From: [Empedobacter] haloabium
GTDB taxonomy: Bacteria > Pseudomonadota > Gammaproteobacteria > Burkholderiales > Burkholderiaceae_D
Reading direction: 5' to 3'
NCBI GenBank assembly: GCA_008011715.2
Contig: CP136508.1
Span: 2,852,001-2,916,000, forward strand
DNA length: 64,000 bases
Under the pieces are notes generated by a model. That model ran no database searches. It saw only the letters and a list, made by a program, of their open reading frames with translations, and was not told where the DNA came from. Made by a program: the position numbers and the translations under genes. Shown in pieces: positions 58,813-64,000 of the stretch; within the stretch, counting starts at the first letter, position 1, and each line of letters opens with the position of its first letter.

Positions 58813-58865
58813 GGTGACAGGCACCTATCCGCGGGTCGGAGACCCGCGGATAGGTGCCTGTCACC
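58813..58865. repeat. Perfect 25-bp palindrome between convergent genes
   Basis: Arms 58813-58837 and 58841-58865 are perfect complements (outer end GGTGACAGGCACCTATCC) around a 3-base GGA loop. It starts eight bases after the stop of paralogue 3 and lies 24 bp before the 3' end of the DUF1854 gene. It probably acts as a bidirectional terminator or is a dispersed REP-like element; no T-run follows on either strand. Confidence 0.85.
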
Positions 58866-58888
58866 ATGGGTTCAAGCATCCGGCGCCG

Positions 58889-59359
58889 TTAAAGGAACCG
58901 GTCCAGGATCTTCTTGCTGTGCTTGTCCAGGCCGTACTGGTCGCGGATCAGGAAATGGATGCCATGCGTGTCCGACACCAGCAGGGCCGTCGCGCCGATG
59001 CGGCGGATGTCTTCCTCACCGCGCAGCACGAATTGCGTTCTGCCACGATTCGTCTCCACCGTCCACGTGCATGGCGTGGCGAAACTCGTCACATCGACGA
59101 TGCGAGCGATCTCCGGCATGAACTCGCGCCCCGCCAGCTCCTCGCGCACCAGCGCCGCGATCGGCGCCGGCAGGTCGTCCACCCGGTCGATCCAGGCCAC
59201 TTCCTTGCCGTCCGTGTTGACCAGGGCCAGGCCTTCGTCCGGCGCCTGCACGGGGAAGGCGCGCACCGGCGAGACGTGGTGGTGCACGGTGCCGGCGGCG
59301 TCGGTCAGGTTCAGGCGCCCGAAGGCGTCGCGTTCCAGTTGAAAATCAATTGTCGTCAT
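58889..59359 (-). CDS. DUF1854 protein, cyanophycin-associated
   Basis: 156 aa. It matches the DUF1854 pattern: FQLERDAFGRLNLTDAAG, VSPVRAFPVQAPDEGLALVNTDGKEVAWIDRVDDLP, EFMPEIARIVDVTSFATPCTWTVETNRG and LLVSDTHGIHFLIRDQYGLDKHSKKILDRFL. The family is regularly found with a specific ABC exporter and cyanophycin synthetase genes in Burkholderiales, as here. Its biochemical role is unknown. The start overlaps the ABC gene end by 14 bp, so the two are coupled. Confidence 0.88.
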   Translation of the reverse strand: MTTIDFQLERDAFGRLNLTDAAGTVHHHVSPVRAFPVQAPDEGLALVNTDGKEVAWIDRVDDLPAPIAALVREELAGREFMPEIARIVDVTSFATPCTWTVETNRGRTQFVLRGEEDIRRIGATALLVSDTHGIHFLIRDQYGLDKHSKKILDRFL

Positions 59360-61631
59360 GGCGTTTCGTGTTGTTGTCGTCCAGGTCGGTGTCGACGTTG
59401 CGGGCCTGCGCCTCGTACAGGCGGTAATAGGCGCCTTGCTTGGCCATCAGCTCCTCGTGCGGGCCTTCCTCGACCACTTTGCCGCGGTCCATCACGACCA
59501 GGCGGTTGGCACGCTGCAGGGTGGACAGGCGGTGCGCGATGGCGATCGTGGTGCGGCCGGCCACCAGGTTGTCCAGCGCCTTCTGGATCTCTTTTTCCGT
59601 TTCCGAGTCGACCGAGGCCGTGGCTTCGTCCAGGATCAGGATCTTCGGATCGATCAGCAGGGCGCGGGCGATCGAGATGCGCTGGCGTTCGCCGCCGGAC
59701 AGGCCCTGGCCCCGTTCGCCCACCATCGAGTCGTAGCCCTGCGGCAGGCGCAGGATGAAGTCGTGCGCATGGGCGGCGCGGGCCGCCGCCATGATCTGGG
59801 CGCGCGTCGCATCCGGCTTGCCGTAGGCGATGTTCTCGGCGATGGTGCCGAAGAACAGGAAGGGCTCCTGCAGCACCAGGCCGATGTTGCGGCGGTAGTC
59901 CGATACGGCGAACGAGCGGATGTCCACGCCGTCCAGCAGAATCGCGCCTTCGGCCACGTCGTAGAAGCGGCAGATCAGGTTGACCAGCGTGGACTTGCCG
60001 GAGCCGCTGTGGCCCACCAGGCCGATCATCTCGCCGGCCTTGATGTCCAGGTTGACGCCGCGGTTGACCGCGCGGTTGCCGTAGCGGAAGCCCACTTCGC
60101 GCAAGGTGATGTTGCCCTCGATCTTGCCGACCTTGACCGGGTTGGCCGGCTCCGGCACGGAGGACACGTGGTCCAGGATGTCGAAGATGCGCTTGGCGGC
60201 CGAGGCCGACTTCTGCGTCACCGAGACGATCCGGCTCATCGAATCGAGGCGGCCGTAGAAGCGGCTGGAATAGGTCAGGAACGCCGTCAGCACGCCGACG
60301 GTGATGTGCGACTTCGACACCTGCCAGATGCCGAACACGTAGATCACCAGCAGGCCGATCTCGGTCAGGAACGAGACCGTGGGCGAGAACAGCGACCACA
60401 CCTTGTTGAGCCGGTCGTTGACGGCCAGGTTGTGCTTGTTCGCCACACGGAAGCGGTTGGCCTCGCGCGTTTCCTGCGCGAAGGCCTTGACGACGCGGAT
60501 GCCGGGGATGGTGTCGGCCAGCACGTTGGTCACCTCGCCCCACACGCGGTCGATCTTCTCGAAGCCGGTGCGCAGCCTGTCGCGCACCAGGTGGATCAGC
60601 CAGGCGATGAACGGCAGCGGCACCAGCGTGACCATCGCCAGCCATGGATCGATCGAGAACAGGATCACGCCCGTCATGATGATCATCAGGCAGTCGGAGG
60701 CGAAGTCGAGCAGGTGCAGCGACAGGAACACGCAGATGCGGTCGCTCTCGCTGCCGATGCGCGACATCAGGTCGCCGGTGCGCTTGCCGCCGAAGTATTC
60801 CAGCGACAGCCGCAGCAGGTGTTCGTAGGTGGTGGTGCGCAGGTCGGCGCCGATCCGCTCCGACACCAGGGCCAGCACATAGGTCTTGCCCCAACCGAGG
60901 ATCCAGGCCAGCACGGCCGCGCCCAGCAGGCCGGACATGTACAGCATGACCAGCTCCGTGTTGACCGGCTGGCCGTTCTGGTACGGGATCAGCACGTTGT
61001 CCATCAACGGCATCGACAGATAGGGCGGAATCATGTGCGCGCCGGTCGACAGCAGCATCAGGGTGAAACCGCCCAGCAGCGCCCAGCGGTAGGGGTGGGC
61101 GAAGCGCCACAGCCGGAACAGGGTCCAGGTGGACGGCGGCGTGTGCACGACTTTCGTGCAGATCGGGCATTCGTCCTGGTCCGCTTCCAGCGGCGCCTTG
61201 CAGGTCGGGCAGGCGTGTTCCTCGACGCACACGGGGGCGACCCCCGTCAGCGCCGTCTCCAGCAGGGGGCCGAACTGCTCGGTCAGGCGGATCGCATGCA
61301 GGTTCTGGCCCAGGGTGAAGCGCCAGGCGGCCAGGCGGCCCTGCGCGTCGACCAGTTCCAGGTGGCCGACGCCGGCATGGTCGTGCAGCTTGAGCGCCAT
61401 GCCGGCCTTGTATGGCCAGGATTGCCAGCTGCTGGCGCCGGGCGCACGCGACAGGACACGGTGCTCCGTCAAAAGGATGATACCTTTGGCGAAATGGAGT
61501 TTCGCATCGAGGTCAACCTCCAGCGCACTCTGCACGTTTTCCCCTGGAGCAAGCTGCAATTTCGCTTCGGAATGCCAGAGTTCAGGCAGTTCGACCCGGG
61601 TCGCTCCGGCGGGAAAGTCGGTTGTTATCAT
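59346..61631 (-). CDS. ABC exporter with N-terminal zinc-ribbon domain, cyanophycin-associated
   Basis: 761 aa. An N-terminal cytoplasmic domain (1-135) is followed by a zinc ribbon, CPTC-x10-CPIC (Cys141, 144, 155, 158). The transmembrane domain with about six helices covers about 180-460. The nucleotide-binding domain has Walker A GHSGSGKST (about 540), signature LSGGERQR, Walker B ILILDEATASVDSE and an H-loop (AIAHRLST). It is a type IV half-exporter that would dimerise. The substrate is unknown; neighbours DUF1854 and the CphA homologue link it to cyanophycin metabolism. It is divergent from the CphA homologue. Confidence 0.9.
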   Translation of the reverse strand: MITTDFPAGATRVELPELWHSEAKLQLAPGENVQSALEVDLDAKLHFAKGIILLTEHRVLSRAPGASSWQSWPYKAGMALKLHDHAGVGHLELVDAQGRLAAWRFTLGQNLHAIRLTEQFGPLLETALTGVAPVCVEEHACPTCKAPLEADQDECPICTKVVHTPPSTWTLFRLWRFAHPYRWALLGGFTLMLLSTGAHMIPPYLSMPLMDNVLIPYQNGQPVNTELVMLYMSGLLGAAVLAWILGWGKTYVLALVSERIGADLRTTTYEHLLRLSLEYFGGKRTGDLMSRIGSESDRICVFLSLHLLDFASDCLMIIMTGVILFSIDPWLAMVTLVPLPFIAWLIHLVRDRLRTGFEKIDRVWGEVTNVLADTIPGIRVVKAFAQETREANRFRVANKHNLAVNDRLNKVWSLFSPTVSFLTEIGLLVIYVFGIWQVSKSHITVGVLTAFLTYSSRFYGRLDSMSRIVSVTQKSASAAKRIFDILDHVSSVPEPANPVKVGKIEGNITLREVGFRYGNRAVNRGVNLDIKAGEMIGLVGHSGSGKSTLVNLICRFYDVAEGAILLDGVDIRSFAVSDYRRNIGLVLQEPFLFFGTIAENIAYGKPDATRAQIMAAARAAHAHDFILRLPQGYDSMVGERGQGLSGGERQRISIARALLIDPKILILDEATASVDSETEKEIQKALDNLVAGRTTIAIAHRLSTLQRANRLVVMDRGKVVEEGPHEELMAKQGAYYRLYEAQARNVDTDLDDNNTKRHDDN

Positions 61632-61760
61632 TGTCGGCGGTACTCCGGTGGTTCTTTGCCAAGTGGCAAGAATGTTGATTCGGTGGGAAAATAGGGTAGT
61701 AGTAATAGGTAGTAGCTACAGCAACGGATCAGGCCCCTGTTGCGCTGACACGATTTAGCG

Positions 61761-61800
61761 TAGCCGAAGAGTGAACGCGGTTTATTGTATTCTTCGGCTA
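61761..61800. promoter_or_regulatory. Spaced inverted repeat in the ABC/CphA divergent region
   Basis: TAGCCGAAGA at 61761-61770 and TCTTCGGCTA at 61791-61800 are perfect 10-bp complements with centres 30 bp apart, about three helical turns. It lies 73 bp before the CphA-homologue start. It could be a two-site operator controlling the divergent genes or a leader hairpin. Prediction only. Confidence 0.45.
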
Positions 61801-61872
61801 TTCGAATAGACGATAAAGAAGAGGAAGCTCTGCTTTTGCGGAGTATACCGCAAGAGGTAGTAGAGCAAAAAC

Positions 61873-64000
61873 ATGACAAAGAAGAAAGACATCGAACTTC
61901 TCCGTGTAACATACCTGCGCGGACCGAATATCTGGACCTACCGCCCGGTCATCGAAGCCTGGCTGGATATTGGCGAGCTGGAAAACTTCCCTTCGAACAA
62001 ACTGCCGGGCTTGACGGAGCGGCTGACGGCATGGCTGCCCAGCCTGGTCGAGCACCGCTGCGGCGTGGGCGAGGTGGGCGGCTTCATCGAGCGCCTGCGC
62101 GACGGCACCTATGTCGGCCACATCCTCGAGCACGTGGTGCTGGAGCTGCAGAACCTGGCCGGCATGCGCACCGGCTTCGGCAAGACGCGCCAGACCGCCG
62201 AAGGCAGCGGCATCTACAAGATGGCGTTCCGCACCCGCCAGGAGCACGTCGGCCGGCGCGCCCTGGTGCTGGGCCGCGAGCTGCTGATGGCCGCCATCGA
62301 GGACCGCCCGTTCGACTTGCCGGCCGCGGTGGCCGAGCTGACCGACATGGTCGAGCGCCTGTGCCTGGGCCCGAGCACCAACAATATCGTCGAGGCGGCC
62401 ATCGACCGCAAGATTCCGCAGATCCGCCTGACCGACGGCAACCTGGTCCAGCTGGGCCATGGTGCGCGCCAGCGCCGCATCTGGACGGCCGAGACCGACA
62501 ACACCAGTGCGATCGCCGAAGGCATCGCCAGCGACAAGGACATGACGAAGGACATCCTGAAGGCCTGCGGCGTGCCCGTGCCGGAAGGCGCCCTCGTCAC
62601 CAGCGCCGACGAGGCCTGGGAAGAGGCGCAGGACATCGGCCTGCCGGTGGCCGTCAAGCCGTACGACGGCAACCATGGCCGCGGCGTGTCGCTGAACCTG
62701 TCCACCGAGGCGGACGTGCGCGCGGCCTACGACATCGCGGTGCAGCGCGGCGGCAGCGAGTCCGTCATCGTCGAGAAGTTCATCGTCGGCGACGAGCACC
62801 GCCTGCTGGTGGTCGGCCGCAAGGTCGTCGCCGCCTCGAAGGGCGAATCGCTGTGGGTCACCGGCGACGGCAAGCTGACGGTACAGGAGCTGGTGGACAC
62901 GCAGATCAACACCGATCCGCGCCGCGGCACCACCGAGGAATTCCCGCTCAATATCGTCGAGCCTAAAAAATCGCAGGAAGTGCAGCTGGACCTGCAGCGC
63001 CAGGGCCTGACCCCGGACTCCGTGCCGGACGCGGGCAGGAAGGTGCTGATCCAGTTGAACGGCAACGTGGCCAATGACGTGACGGACCTGGTGCACCCGG
63101 CCGTGGCCGAGATGGCCGCGCTGGCCGCGCGCGCCGTCGGCCTGGACATCGCCGGCATCGACCTGGTGGTGCAGGACGTGTCGCAGCCGCTGGAAAGCCA
63201 GGGCGGCGCCATCATCGAAGTCAACGCCAGCCCGGGCCTGTTGGCCCACCTGAAGCCGGCCGCCGGCGGCACGCCGCGCAACGTCGGCGCCGCCATCGTC
63301 GACCAGCTGTTCGCGCCGGAAGCGGATGGCCGCATCCCGATCGTGGGCGTGTCCGGCACCCGTCACACGGCGCTGATCGCGCGCCTGACCGCGTGGCAGC
63401 TGCAGGTGTCCGGCCGCTACGTCGGCGTGGCCTGCGAGGAGGGCGTCTACCTGAACGGGCGCAAGATCGCGCGCGGGCCGCTGTCGGAATGGGAATCGGG
63501 CCAGCGCCTGCTGCTGAACAAGAACGTCGAATCGGCGGTGTTCGCCAACGGCAACCGCATGATCCTGACCGAGGGCTTCGCGTACGACCGCTGCACGGTG
63601 GGTGTCGTCACCGACACGGCCGGCCACGACAAGCTGGGCGAGTTCTACATCGACGCGCCGGAGCAGATGTTCAACGTGCTGCGCACGCAGGTGGACGTGG
63701 TGCTGCCGGACGGCGTGGCGGTGCTCAACGCGGGCGACGCGCAGGTGGCCTCGATGGCGGACCTGTGCGACGGCAGCGTGATCTTCTATGGCGTCGACGA
63801 ACACGTCGAGGCGCTGGTGGCGCACCGCGCCGATGGCGGCCGCGCCGTGTTCCTGCACGCGGACGGCTTCGTGCTGGCCAACGGCGCCGACACGGTGGCC
63901 GTGCTGCCGGCCAGCTGCCTGCCGAACGACGAGGAAGAGTGCCGCGAAGCGGTGCTGGCCGCGCTGGCAACCGGCTGGGCCCTGGGCCTGTCGCCGGACC
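61873..64000 (+). CDS. CphA-type cyanophycin synthetase homologue with degenerate Mur-ligase P-loop, partial
   Basis: The first 709 codons are present; the gene runs off the right edge. The N-terminal domain (LRVTYLRGPNIWTYRPVIEAWLDIGELENFPSN, HILEHVVLELQNLAGM) and the ATP-grasp domain (about 200-480; KPYDGNHGRGVSLNLS, VEKFIVGDEHRLLVVG, EVNASPGLLAHL) match cyanophycin synthetases, which add Asp through the ATP-grasp site and Arg through a Mur-ligase-like site. Here the second nucleotide loop at about 492-505 reads GVSGTRHTALIARL instead of the usual GTNGKTT-type loop, losing the lysine. The Mur half may therefore be inactive. Burkholderiales often carry two tandem copies, one divergent; the partner would lie beyond 64000. 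Confidence 0.86.
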   Translation, partial: MTKKKDIELLRVTYLRGPNIWTYRPVIEAWLDIGELENFPSNKLPGLTERLTAWLPSLVEHRCGVGEVGGFIERLRDGTYVGHILEHVVLELQNLAGMRTGFGKTRQTAEGSGIYKMAFRTRQEHVGRRALVLGRELLMAAIEDRPFDLPAAVAELTDMVERLCLGPSTNNIVEAAIDRKIPQIRLTDGNLVQLGHGARQRRIWTAETDNTSAIAEGIASDKDMTKDILKACGVPVPEGALVTSADEAWEEAQDIGLPVAVKPYDGNHGRGVSLNLSTEADVRAAYDIAVQRGGSESVIVEKFIVGDEHRLLVVGRKVVAASKGESLWVTGDGKLTVQELVDTQINTDPRRGTTEEFPLNIVEPKKSQEVQLDLQRQGLTPDSVPDAGRKVLIQLNGNVANDVTDLVHPAVAEMAALAARAVGLDIAGIDLVVQDVSQPLESQGGAIIEVNASPGLLAHLKPAAGGTPRNVGAAIVDQLFAPEADGRIPIVGVSGTRHTALIARLTAWQLQVSGRYVGVACEEGVYLNGRKIARGPLSEWESGQRLLLNKNVESAVFANGNRMILTEGFAYDRCTVGVVTDTAGHDKLGEFYIDAPEQMFNVLRTQVDVVLPDGVAVLNAGDAQVASMADLCDGSVIFYGVDEHVEALVAHRADGGRAVFLHADGFVLANGADTVAVLPASCLPNDEEECREAVLAALATGWALGLSPD

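Noticed and set aside
58813..58865. Simple intrinsic terminator
   Set aside because: The stem is far longer than needed and is not followed by a T-run on either strand. It is kept as a repeat with possible terminator function.

Overview
The window is high-GC Gram-negative chromosome. Gene content points to a betaproteobacterium of the order Burkholderiales, most likely Oxalobacteraceae (Massilia/Duganella/Pseudoduganella type). The grounds are a Burkholderiales-style porin, the tssB-C-hcp-E-F-G-H block, the cyanophycin-linked ABC transporter/DUF1854 pair, and short GGGGTCAGACCC-type palindromes between genes. This is family and context recognition, not a database result.

Layout. (1) 1-3607, minus: three tandem P47/TULIP-like proteins, relatives of the P47/OrfX proteins of clostridial neurotoxin loci. 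(2) 3755-4390: palindrome-rich intergenic DNA. (3) 4427-5335: exported siderophore-esterase-like hydrolase with a Fur box just upstream. (4) 5339-10948, minus: C4-dicarboxylate module dctA-porin-dctB-dctD with a sigma54 promoter. (5) 11141-14546: a fatty-acid hydroxylase-family membrane protein, two small lipoproteins and an Imm71/72-like immunity protein. (6) 14609-26835: first type VI secretion (T6SS) block, with a broken vgrG, tssL and tssK on minus, and a TPR lipoprotein plus tssB-C-hcp-E-F-G-H on plus. (7) 27328-32473: RHS polymorphic toxin with a C-terminal DUF4329/JAMM-like domain and an overlapping NTF2-fold immunity gene. (8) 32743-34656: chemoreceptor with a sigma28-type promoter. 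(9) 34726-43190, minus: second T6SS block, M15 peptidase-PAAR-unknown-tssM-tagF-ompA-tssA. (10) 45013-50832: HxlR regulator and five tightly packed genes that look like an undescribed fatty-acid modification pathway (acyl-CoA ligase, AurF-like diiron protein, crotonase, hot-dog thioesterase, flavoprotein like polyunsaturated fatty-acid isomerases). (11) 50897-53882: hybrid histidine kinase and a DUF4440-like protein. (12) 54656-57813: fdhD and a YdeP/FdhF-type molybdopterin oxidoreductase. (13) 58889-64000: DUF1854 protein, ABC exporter with a zinc ribbon, and a divergent CphA homologue that runs off the end.

The two T6SS blocks together supply sheath, baseplate, tube, membrane complex (TssL, TssM), ClpV, TssA, TagF and PAAR. 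No intact VgrG and no recognisable TssJ lie in the window. Three unlinked genes (43388, 53947, 57978) encode single-pass membrane proteins with unrelated Ala/Pro-rich middles and the same C-terminal C-x10-C-R-x3-C-x9-C module, which I do not recognise. That family and the 45013-50832 cluster are the strongest candidates for undescribed biology.
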